From NCBI GenBank assembly GCA_032164245.1, contig JAVMKO010000021.1, positions 14,638,285 through 14,702,284 of the forward strand: a stretch of DNA of 64,000 nucleotides, in the 5' to 3' direction. Shown here in pieces: positions 1 through 9,503 of the stretch. Source of the stretch: Sternotherus odoratus. Taxonomy: Eukaryota; Chordata; Testudines; Kinosternidae. The notes beneath the pieces were generated by a model. It did not search any database. It saw nothing but the letters and a program-made list of their open reading frames with translations, and had not been told where the DNA came from. Made by a program: the position numbers and the translations under genes. Numbering within the stretch: position 1 is the stretch's first letter; each line of letters begins with the position of its first letter.

Positions 1-742
1 CAAGAAGTCCCATTTCTATTGTGCAGTGGGGAGTGTCGATGCAGCACAGCACAGAGATTCCTATGCACTAACTACTGAAACAGGGTGTGGAAATACACAA
101 TGACAGAAATGAGTTTCAGCTGTCATCAGCTATAGAGCCAGAATCCTTCAGAAGCTCCCACATGGCCAACTCTCCTTCCACTGAGAGATGGCCGGGGAGT
201 GGAGAGCAGTAACGTGGCAAGTTGCCAACAATGTGACAGTTTCTGGTGGTATTTGTTTTAAGAAAAGAACAATCACCTAATCATGCGAAACAATGCTAAG
301 CAGAAGCCATTTCTCCCAGTGGAAAATAAAAGAGGACTTTCTAGATCCCACAGTGGGTTGCACGGTGTGAGAATGGATGTGGTTTCATGTCCTAGTTCTT
401 ACTATTGTGCTGGAATCAAGGACACAGCAGCCAATGCTTTCAGGCTCGTATGCATAGGTTGAAGGTATCTGCAGACTTCAGTCAGAAATCTTTTGTGGAC
501 TCCTCACTGAAGCAGGACCACAAATCTGTAGAATTGATGGCTGAGTATTTTTCAAGTCTGGATGCACTTAGCTGACTTGCGCAAATTGCCCTTTGATTGG
601 TATGTTTCATCAGTTGTCTCTAATTGGTGCAAACAGGTAGTTTGAAGATTACAGGATTTATTCTACTATAGCAATGATTACTGTTTGCTAAATATAGTGC
701 TGATTTTTAGCTGTTTAAACTTGACAGTTACAATAACCATAT
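1..742. other. Anonymous sequence with one half of a local duplication
   Basis: No gene or recognised transposon is visible. The one notable item is a 71-bp block at 201-271 that recurs at 3764-3834 (see the repeat entries). Confidence 0.4.
201..271 (+). repeat. Local 71-bp direct repeat, copy 1
   Basis: The block matches 3764-3834 in the same orientation and at the same length, with three mismatches by eye. It contains the small palindrome GGCAAGTTGCC. The flanking sequences are not similar, so this is either a short interspersed repeat of unknown family or a local duplication. Confidence 0.75.
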
Positions 743-832
743 GGTAACAAAGAGTCCTGTGGCACCTTAAAGACTAACTAAAGTATTGAAGCATAAGCTT
801 TCATGGGCTAATACCCACTTCATCGGATGCAA
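743..832 (+). repeat. Short interspersed repeat (AGTCCTGTGGCACCTT family), copy 1
   Basis: This is a roughly 90-bp copy of a repeat present three times in the window (also 1593-1835 and 37400-37523). It carries the conserved blocks AGTCCTGTGGCACCTTAAAG and GGGCTAATACCCACTTC. I recognise it as a sequence that is very common in turtle genomes, but I cannot assign its class from sequence alone. No clear target duplication is visible for this copy. Confidence 0.7.
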
Positions 833-921
833 GCAGTGGAAGTGTCCAGGGGCAGGTACCCCATATGATTTATCACTGTGTTTTCAAGACTGCTTCAGGC
901 CTAGAGGATTTTAACGTAATT

Positions 922-1238
922 ACTGGTGACCCAGACTGTACGGCTCTACCGCCCTGGACACGCCCAATCCCGTCGGATCTCGGAAGCTAAGAAGGGTCGG
1001 GCCTGGCTAGTACCTGGATGGGGGACCTCCTGGGAATACTGGGTGCTGTAGGCTAACTCCTGGCAGTAGGTATAAACTGCCTCCAACAACAGGTGGCGCG
1101 ACGCATCGGTTGGAGTATACCCCGGTCGTATCACTGGTCCTTTCCGAGCTTGGAATGGAGGCGGATATGCTGACCGAAGCAGACCCTGCCATAGTGTGGG
1201 ATTAAGGCTAAGAAAAACAACAACTGGTGACCCAGACT
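922..1238 (+). mobile_element. 5S-rRNA-headed SINE with 16-bp target duplication
   Basis: Positions 938-1054 read as a near full-length 5S rRNA sequence, including the box A region (about 985-997), the intermediate element (1016-1023) and the box C region (1031-1047). A further roughly 165 bp of unrelated, CpG-rich body follows, ending in an A-rich tail (about 1211-1222). The whole unit is flanked by perfect 16-bp direct repeats, ACTGGTGACCCAGACT, at 922-937 and 1223-1238, the signature of LINE-mediated retroposition. There is no TTTT run inside the unit, so Pol III could transcribe through it. It resembles the 5S-derived (SINE3-type) class. I see no obvious tRNA-like second module, so it may not be the known amniote 5S/tRNA chimera. 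Confidence 0.85.
938..1054 (+). pseudogene. 5S rRNA-derived head of the SINE
   Basis: This 117-bp segment follows 5S rRNA from its 5' end through the terminal stem. Substitutions relative to vertebrate 5S are present. A genuine 5S gene would have a T-run terminator just past the 3' end, whereas this sequence continues into the SINE body. It is a retroposed derivative carrying the internal Pol III promoter, not a functional rRNA gene. Confidence 0.85.
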
Positions 1239-1580
1239 ATCCTGGACCTCAATTCTGAGCATTTCTGGAATAGTATTATAATGAATACCTGGTTAGACCA
1301 GTAAAGAATAATTTAGCTTAAACAGGTTTTATGATTAGTAATCCAAAAAAACTCCATCTGGTTTTCTAGGAGGGAAGAAAAAAAAAACCAAGGTCTTAAA
1401 CTGGTTTCAGAGGAAGTGGAGATTTGCCTCTTGAGAAGTCTGGGTTCATGCAAAAAAAAAAAAAAAAAAAAACCCATGGAAACTCTTGTGTTAGTATTCT
1501 CACCTAAAAACAACAGATCCCCTCCTTTGTTAGCTGCATCTCCAAAATGACACCACACCAGAGTTTCCCACTGAAAGTTC
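1239..1580. other. Anonymous sequence with a 21-bp poly-A run
   Basis: Nothing coding is seen. A run of about 21 A residues lies at 1452-1472 and a shorter run at 1379-1387. The poly-A is not preceded by a recognisable retroposon. Confidence 0.4.
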
Positions 1581-1847
1581 AAAGTAGCTCTGAATCAGAG
1601 AGGTAGCCGTGTCAGTCTGGAACAGCAGAGGTAACAAAGAGTCCTGTGGCACCTTAAAGACTAACTATAAAGTATTGAAGTATAAGCTTTCGTGGGCTAA
1701 TACCTACTTCGTTGGATGCAAGTGTCTCTTTGCAGTCTGCTTGCATCCGACGAAGTGGGTATTAGCCCATGAAAGCTTATGCTTCAATACTTTATAGTTA
1801 GTCTTTAAGGTGCCACAGGACTCTTTGTTACCTCTAAAGTAGCTCTG
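1581..1847 (+). mobile_element. Hairpin retroposon of the AGTCCTGTGGCACCTT family with 12-bp target duplication
   Basis: A 94-bp arm (1629-1722) is repeated in inverted orientation at 1740-1833 around a 17-bp loop (1723-1739). Only the left arm carries the additional head GAGAGGTAGCCGTGTCAGTC (from about 1600). The unit is bounded by direct repeats AAAGTAGCTCTG at 1581-1592 and 1836-1847. The duplication shows that both arms were inserted in a single event. The structure fits an inversion during target-primed reverse transcription, or insertion of a pre-existing inverted dimer. Confidence 0.8.
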
Positions 1848-4800
1848 CATACTGATATTTTCTGAGAAAGAGTCATATTTGTAGTGGTAGCCATATAGAA
1901 ATCAATAGGCAGCTACCAGCTATACAACTGCCTCCAAGCCTGCTTCACCATTATCTGAGTGATCAATGACAGAGATGGGCAGGGGTGCTGGAACAATTTT
2001 TATAGTGAGGGTGCTGCTGATGGAAACCACATATTTGGTGTCTGTTATTACTACTTCAAGCCAGGCGTGTGGCCGCGCTCCCAGTACCCCTGGGTCCAAC
2101 ACTGCTGGAGATGGGCTTAGCTGGTTTAGAAGAACTGCACAGTTTGGGTATGGAGTGCCTGCTCTACCTCCTAATTCCCCACTGCAGTTCATGGTTTGTT
2201 AATTTTCCTCTTTTCTTTATGACTTTGGGATGCTGAGGGCACATCTGGACTAGTTCCCAACTCTGTAAACCGTAACCACTCACAGGCCATGAGTGTTTAG
2301 AGCATAGATGGATGAGGGTCTGTGAGCTAGGATCAGTTGGAGACAGGAGACAGAGATGAATCCAGAGGAAGCTTGCCTTATGCCACCTTGTTAAGGTGCA
2401 TCATGAGATTCAGTAACACCCACACTTCATGATCTGCCTTTGTTACTAGAGACCAGCAGGTAAGCGTCAAGTCTATACTTCCAATGTATAAAGCTACCAA
2501 AAAAAACCCCTAGGAAACAGTTACCCACTTTCCTATTGTAGCTTTTGAGATCAGCACAATGTCCCACAATGTCATCTCAAGAGTTTGTCTGTAGCTCCTA
2601 ATCTGGGTAAGGTTGATGACATTTTAATCTTATTTTAGAGGGTTTTGTTTCAGGGGGAGTTATTTGTGAGTATTCAGATATGTGTGTACGTATGTGTACT
2701 TTGTCCTGGTTCTAGGATGAGGTTGGGGTCATGTAGCTTTACGGTATGTTTTATTTCTATTTCAGAGCTGAGACCTTCTGGCACAAACACTGAATAAATA
2801 AGCAATTACATTATTCATCCATGGGACAGGATCAGCTCAGACCCATCAGGAAATAGCAGCTATGTCTCTCCCCCCCATATCCCAGTCTTTGTAACACAAT
2901 GTAAAATGATTTAATGGAACCTGGCAAGATATTCAATACAATTAAAACTAACAACCAGCTTTCCCAGGAAATTTCTATGTGTTTTGCATTTTTACAAGGA
3001 AACATACATTCAGCCACAGCAAAGCACCTCCACCCACCAGGAGCCTGATAAAATCATCAACGCCCTGACACCAACTACAGTCACATACACACCCAGAGAC
3101 CTGTTCAATCAGTATTTGTCATAATTTCACATTGCTTATCACCCAGTGCCCAACACCAGATGCTTGTCTCTCAGTACAGAGATATTTTAAATTGAGTTTT
3201 TATATGGTTATTAATAGAAATGGCAATGGTAAAATAAACAATGGCACAGAAAGTGTTGTTTTGCTGCATGAAAACCAGGCAAGACCTTGACAAAGAAGGA
3301 AAATGTTGGTGTCTGTCCTCACTCTGTAGTCATTCACTGGTGGGATAAGCATACTACAGTAACTGAGAATTCCCTTGCCTCAGATTTCTGCTTCCACAAT
3401 ACGCTCATATCAAGCTCACCTGAGGAGAGTCACAAGGAAACTTTGTCTCTGTACCATGTTTAGGAAGCTTATGCAAAAAAGGTGAAGTTCACAGCTCAGT
3501 TGATCGTCATCAGCAAATCTCAAGCACAGAGACAGGCAGGTGTTGGAACAGAGCTAAGTGAGAACACTACCTCTCTTATATACACTGAATTACATTGGCA
3601 GGAACACAGAATGGTGGGATCAGAGGTCAGAAAATTCCCGCAAGGAAGCTCCCTCAGTGACCTGCCACCCCCTGCACTGTATTGGCCCCAAGGAACTGCC
3701 TGGGGTAGAACAAGGTCTGTTAGAGAGCACAAAATAATTCTTGCTTGTGTGAGAGCTGGGGTAGGAGAGCAGTAAGGTGGCAAGTTGCCAACGATGTGAC
3801 ATTTTCTGGTGGTATTTGTTTTAAGAAAAGAACATTCCCCGACCATCCTGGTCTTTTCACACACTGCTCCAAAACCTCATCTCTACCAAGCGTACCGCAC
3901 GCGAAGGGGAAGGAGAGACATAGCCCTGCTACTGATCAGAGTTTCTACCTTCTCAATTTACCAAAACTGACAGGAATTCACACCACGTGCTCCAATAAAA
4001 GCTGAGATCAGATCTGCTGACAGCACAAGCTAATTTCCCAGATCTCTGGTTCCAGGTCAGGGAGTGAATGGGGCTTTCCTTCACCTTCCCCCCAGAGAGT
4101 CTAGACCTTTTATTAGCCTGTATTCAAGTCTTACTGGCTCATATTTTCTTCTAAAATGCAGTGAATGAAAAATGAGCCTTAGGGAGAACAGCTCACAACA
4201 CTAAAAGCGTCCTTTAAATGGGGAAAAAATAAAGGAAGCCTCAAGTACAATGTACTGGCTGAGCTTGAATAGGAGGGAGCCCGCTACAGACCTCAAATGA
4301 TCAGGGAGAAATAGTTCACTCCTTAAAAATCAAGACATGTCACTTTTTACCTTCTGTGATTAGGGCCCATTTAGCTAGATAAGGACTCACCTCATAATCA
4401 GGAAGTAGAAGACAAAGCTGTCTGCAAATGTCATTTCCTGGGAAGACATGTAGAATCTAATTTCATAAATCAATACCTCAATCAAGGCCTTTTTATAATC
4501 TGTTCAGCATCCTGGTCCTCAGACAAATCAGAAGGTCCCATAGCAGAATATGGGAAAGAACTGTATAAAATGGGCCTTTGCATTTTTATTCACTGGATCT
4601 AATGCTGAAAGATACAGCAGTATAGAAAGTGGTGAAAATCTGCTTCAGCATCACAACAGTCAAGGCTGTGCTGATGGCTGATTCATTCACATTAATCTAT
4701 TGGCAATCCCAACTGAAAACCTGAATTCCTTCAAAGTGAGGCAAATATGAACCTGAGCATTTTACAATAGGCTAGTCTACAGAACATTTGTGCTTTTTCA

Positions 4801-5384
4801 CATCATTACTTTTGAAAGAACTGTTCTTGCCTTTTGTCTCTGTTACTATGCTCTGAGTAGGAAAAAGCTCAGAGATATTTAAATTCTGATATTGACCACA
4901 AATTTCTTGTAAAATACCAGATTTCCTAATATTAATAGACACTTCAAAGAAGATACTAAGTCACCAAATGTGCTGCATATCAGTGTCATCAGATGCAGTG
5001 ATGCCAAATCTTGTGATTTTAATGCAAGTCTTATGATCTGTGGTGTTTTTCTTAGAGCTTCACATCCAGGAGGCCTGTGATTATGGGAGAATCCAAGCTT
5101 TAATTAAAATATAAAGTATGTTTCTAGTCCTGATGGTTACACAGATTCCCTGAAAATATGAACCAAGTGTTACCGAAAGGTTCCAATACCTGAGGCAAAT
5201 TTAAAAACCGATTATTATTTTTAAAAATTCTCATGATTTTAAAGTCACTCTCAATATTGTTGAGGTCCGAATCATAATTTTTTAATATGTGGGTTTGACA
5301 ATACTGCAGACCACACCCATAGTTCTGCAACCTACTTTTGAGAGACACTTACAATATTGACCAACATCCCTGTACTGACATGCA
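1848..5384. other. Anonymous intergenic or intronic sequence
   Basis: No exon, RNA gene or confidently classifiable transposon is seen. The short open frames here (for example around 1966-2202 and 3482-3864) have no recognisable protein features and overlap on opposite strands. Copy 2 of the local repeat lies at 3764-3834. Confidence 0.4.
3764..3834 (+). repeat. Local 71-bp direct repeat, copy 2
   Basis: This is the partner of 201-271, in the same orientation, with three differences over 71 bp and dissimilar flanks. Confidence 0.75.
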
Positions 5385-5605
5385 GCATTGTTGTAGCCAT
5401 GTCAATCCCAAGGTGAGTGAGGTAATATCTTTTATTGGACCAACTCCTGTTGCCGAGAGACACAAGATTTTGATCTACACAGAGCTCTTCAGAGTTTCTT
5501 CTTAATGAACTAAAGAAGGCTCTGTGTACTCGCCAACGCTTGTCTCTGTCACCAACAGGAGTTGGTCCAATAAAAGATATTACTCCACCCACCTTATCTC
5601 TCTAA
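5385..5605. repeat. Palindromic interspersed repeat (TTTATTGGACCAACT family), copy 1
   Basis: Arms of 43 bp at 5410-5452 and 5553-5595 are near-perfect inverted complements around a 100-bp spacer. Each carries the block TCTTTTATTGGACCAACT. A second, shorter member occurs at 21776-21860. I recognise the block as a frequent turtle repeat, but its transposon class is uncertain. Confidence 0.7.
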
Positions 5606-5608
5606 TCC

Positions 5609-5775
5609 AATGGTGGGCAACCTGCGGGCCATCTGGGTAATGCGCTGGCAGGCCACAAGACAGTGTTTACAGTGTCTGCAGGCACAGCCACCTGCAGCTC
5701 CCAGTGGCTGCGGGTCACCTTTCCCAACCAATGGGAGCTGCGGGAAGTGGCGCAGGCTGCAGGGATGGGATGGGT
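5609..5775. repeat. GC-rich interspersed repeat fragment, probably hAT-derived
   Basis: The segment resembles a common GC-rich non-autonomous DNA transposon of turtles (GTGGGCAACCTGCGGGCC near one end, GGGAGCTGCGGGAAGTGGCG near the other). Neither terminal repeats nor a target duplication can be confirmed here, so it is treated as a degraded fragment. Confidence 0.45.
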
Positions 5776-8393
5776 AATAACATGAGCTGACTCAATTCTT
5801 ATTGTAATAAGTGGCTCTCTATTAAAGCAACTATTTGCAGAGCTCCTCCAACTATAACTTGGCGTCTAGCCACCTGCATACAGACCAACTTCCTGGTGCC
5901 TCCTCCAAACTTTTCCCTTCTTCAATCCATGATGCTTCTTCCAAGTTCCATGCAGATTGTCACATTACACTATAGGTAAGACTCATTCTGTGGCTCCCAA
6001 ATAAAGAGGTTTATACAAGAAAAGGAAGTAAATCCAGACTGGGGGAGACACGTATGCAACATGGGGGGGGGGGACACAAAACTGGCAGATCACAGGGGTT
6101 TCTTATTCCAAAAACTACTGCATATAGCCTAATTCCCCAGAATGTGTAATACTGAGAAAGGAAAAACCTAAACCACTTCCATGGAATCAGAATGGTTGAA
6201 AAACAGCTGCTTGAAAGGAGAAATTAGCTTTAAATGGACAACAAAATAGAAAAAACAATTGTCACAGGAATGAATGAATATGGGTGGAATATAGGAGAGG
6301 TTATTACTAAAAACAATAGTTTATATTTTACACTTTTATCTAAGATAATCTGACCTCATAACCCTCTGTTGAGCTTAACCTGTGTCAAAAACTGAAAGCA
6401 TAAAAATCAATCAACTTGTATTTTTGCATTCCTGAGGTTTTTGTTCCTTTTCTGTATTTTTCCTGAAAAATTAATTTAAAGGAATGTAAATGAAAAATCT
6501 CCAAAGCTACTGATCAAAAAATATCAGTATAAAACTATCATCGCATTCTCGCAAGAACATTTTTGCCCACTGCTTGGTATATTTCAGCATCGAGTTTACA
6601 ACATACTTTGTTGTTGTAAGAGAGACTAATACAAGGTCAGCTCATGCGAGATTTTCAGTTACATTTTCCACAGTGATTCCTAGTAATAAATCTTGAACAA
6701 GGAAACCTCACATATTTGTTTATTTAGAGTTGTAATAAAAAGGGATCAAGAGAAGCGACGTGTTTGGTTTCTTACTAGTACTATATTTGCTAACACTATT
6801 TCCACACTATACGATATCTGCACACATCTTGACCTAGACTGGATTGCAGTGCATTCAAAAAGCAGTGTTTACCCATCACAAAATGTTTCTAAAGCAGTTA
6901 GAAAAATCTCCGGGACATTCAATACAAGCTGCATGTCAAGTCCATGCCACACAACACAAACTGTCCAGTCAATTTGACAGCACTGATTATTAGCCTGAAA
7001 AGGAGACTAAAAAAAACATTTTGCGTAAGAATCAATGTCTACCTCATGGAAGAAGCGGGTAGTGTGCAGTATATGCCTTAAACACGAGAAAGGAAAACAA
7101 CGGGGGAAGAAAGGAAGTCAAATCCAGGGAATTTCTTCAATCTGACGCTTATCCACAGAGAAAAATCAGGCAGCATTTTAATCAAATACAGCTGTTTAAA
7201 ACTTTTGCCACAGGTAAAGTCAAAGTAAACAAACAACCTCAGCAAACTACAGATGTAGCTACATGCATCAAACACAAGAGAATGGAGCCCTTCAGCAAAT
7301 TTGGGCTGCCATTGGGGAATTCCTTTGAATAGCACAGGTGCCTCAGGATGTACAACATAGCTGCATTACTAGGACACTCTTACAACCATCAAAACGTAGA
7401 CAATCCTGTCTAGCCTTTTGAACAGAGGCTAACTAAATAACTAAATAAAAAGGCAGATGTTGTTCTAACAAGAGGTGAAGTAATAGTACAGACCTTGTGA
7501 GAATATAAGCTCATGAGGATTTATGGTGTAGCTCTCTCTTTTACCCTAGTCACTGGCAGATCATTATGGACACTCCTGATTGATCTTTACAAAAAGGTAC
7601 ACTACTGAGAAGGCTGAGTGTACACTTCTCAGTCAAGCAATTTCCACCAGAGATAGGCCAGCCCAGTTCAGAGACTGTTGAACTTGTGGCTATTTAGAAG
7701 CCTGTGGGCATTATGTTTCTTCTGCAGCACATCATTCAGCAAGGTGCCAATTAAATGCATGTTCCCTTGAGTGACTGAGATCAGATTTACTAACCTTCTA
7801 AACAATAACTTCCAGCAACAGACTTTCTGGGCGGTGCAACAGACCAAGCCTGAAAAATATGGAGAAACTCAACCAATATTGCCTCCAACAAGCCTCTCAG
7901 ATTGCCGACCCAACAGCTACACACACTTTCTGAGTTAGAGGAGTCAAGAAACGACCAGCTTCCCAGAAGTCCTGGTCAAGAGAAGGAAATGCTTTCACGG
8001 ACAGAGCAACTGGAAAGACACTCGCAATCCAAGACACCAACTGCATGAAATGTGAACTAGCTCTGATGACAGGGTCTCAGGTAGCTGGCTACCATCCCAC
8101 GAAGCATCTCCCTTAACCACGGACATTTCAAAACAAGCTGCTTTTAGCATCTTTGGGCTTAACAACGGTCTTACTGCCCCAACCACTATCAAAGCTTCAT
8201 GAGTAAATCAGCATGGGGCCAGTTTTTGCTTTACTGACAGAGTAGCCAATGTCAGTTCAACATATTGTAAGATTGTGCTTACACACAAACACACACATGG
8301 ACCTGCACTGTTGAACTCTTGCACAGAGACAGTTTGTTAAAACCTACAAGAGTAATACAACTGTTTTTGGCAGTAACTCAAAATCTGTACCTC
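5776..8393. other. Anonymous sequence upstream of the provirus
   Basis: No gene or clear transposon is recognised. There is a G homopolymer around 6063-6072 and a short CA-rich stretch around 8281-8297. The small open frames (for example 6693-6977 on + and 7078-7335 on -) show no family features. Confidence 0.4.
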
Positions 8394-8397
8394 TTTT

Positions 8398-8942
8398 TGT
8401 GAGGGTTGAAGAAAGCAAATAATGATAAATGTTGATGCAGATATGTAAAGATCAAAATATAAGATCTCCATTAAGAAAAATGATAGATAGTTATAGTTTA
8501 TTGTTAATGTGTACTTTTAAAAAGGTTATGAGAATGTTTTAAATCAATCATGTAACAATCGGTTTTTGCACAATTATACGGTCACTACCTCATCAAAAGT
8601 AATATGCTGCTATTGCATGTTCTGTGCACAAGCAATGCAACAATCCTGCAAAAAGGGCGCGAGATTCTGTCCAATCACGCTGTTCCTACCACGTGCCTGC
8701 CCCACGTGCGTAGTCTAAATCTGCCTAGCAATATGGGATAGCCAATCATGTAACACATAAAGAAACTGCGTAGTTAGCCAAGACTATAAAACTGTAAGTT
8801 GGGTGTGGTTGGTGTGGCAGTTTCTTCACGCTTTTGGGCGGCTGCCACCTCGGCCGAATAAACACGTTTTGTTTTAAGTCTCATTGGTCTCCTTGAACTT
8901 ATTACTGGTCTCCCTCAATAGCCTAGCGAACATCCCGCTACA
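8398..8942 (+). repeat. 5' LTR of the provirus
   Basis: The LTR runs from TGTGAGGGTTGAAG to ATCCCGCTACA. Promoter elements visible are CCAAT boxes at 8671-8675 and 8742-8746, two CACGTG E-boxes at 8690-8695 and 8703-8708, and a TATAAA box at 8785-8790. The poly(A) signal AATAAA is at 8857-8862. Transcription would start about 25-30 bp after the TATA box, giving U3 of roughly 8398-8815, R from there to about 8880, and U5 from there to 8942. R boundaries are inferred. Confidence 0.95.
8671..8790 (+). promoter_or_regulatory. U3 core promoter of the provirus
   Basis: This 120-bp block contains two CCAAT boxes, two E-boxes of sequence CACGTG whose starts are 13 bp apart, and the TATAAA box. CACGTG is the consensus for USF/MYC/MITF-type bHLH-zip factors, so the promoter could respond to them. 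Those factor assignments are inferences from motif alone. The same block is repeated in the 3' LTR 6,939 bp downstream. Confidence 0.75.
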
Positions 8943-8947
8943 TCTTC

Positions 8948-8965
8948 TGGGGGCTCGTCCGGGAT
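8948..8965 (+). promoter_or_regulatory. Primer binding site, tRNA-Pro type
   Basis: TGGGGGCTCGTCCGGGAT lies 5 bp after the 5' LTR. It is exactly the sequence expected to pair with the 3' end of tRNA-Pro(UGG), the primer used by many gammaretroviruses. The intact 18 bp is another sign of youth. Confidence 0.95.
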
Positions 8966-9503
8966 GTCGAGGGACGATCAGGAGCAGGTTCAGGGATAAG
9001 TCCATTGGGGACTTGCAGGGGTGAGTCTGCTTCGGGAGCCGGCTCAGAAGCGGTGCATCGAGAGGGGCCCCGTTTTTGACCGGTGGCCGCTCGTGGGCCG
9101 GTTCACCGTTCAGATTGCCTTTTTGCGCCAACGGAGAGGCTTTGAAAACAACCGTGGGGAAAGGGAGGGAAACTCCAGCCAGTCTCCGGAGAGGCAAGTA
9201 TAAGAGGGTTTCTGGGAGGGATTTTCTCGTTGGAGTGACTGAGTGTGTGTGTGACTGAGTGAATGGCCATTACGGTTCCTGTTGTCAGCCGTTGGAACGT
9301 CCGGTGACACAGGCTAGTGGCGATTGAGAGTAAACCTCAACCCTCCCACCAACCGACTCCCCCATCCTCTATAGTCGGTTGGGAACCCGTCTTCCCTATT
9401 GTGTCTGTTTTATCTGTTCTATCTGGGTGGAGAGGTAAATAGGAAAAGTAAAGACAGCTGTAAAGTCAGGCTAGTGAGGGTGCCCCAAGACCTAGTTTGC
9501 AAA
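8966..9503 (+). other. Proviral leader with candidate splice donor and upstream open frame
   Basis: The 538-bp untranslated leader between PBS and gag should hold the packaging signal, though no element can be assigned by eye. A canonical-looking splice donor, GAG|GTAAAT, is at 9432-9440. The gag frame is open upstream of the gag ATG from 9375 (the preceding in-frame TAG is at 9372-9374), giving 43 extra codons with no ATG but with CTG codons at 9405, 9414 and 9423 and a short hydrophobic run (LLCLFYLFYL). Confidence 0.7.

Noticed and set aside
938..1054. A functional 5S rRNA gene
   Set aside because: It has substitutions, lacks the T-run terminator at the 3' end, continues into a SINE body and is enclosed by a target duplication.
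9399..9503. Gag starting at 9399
   Set aside because: The codon at 9399 is TTG, not ATG. The ATG at 9504 gives a Met-Gly myristoylation signal, so it is the better start; the upstream codons are treated as an optional extension.
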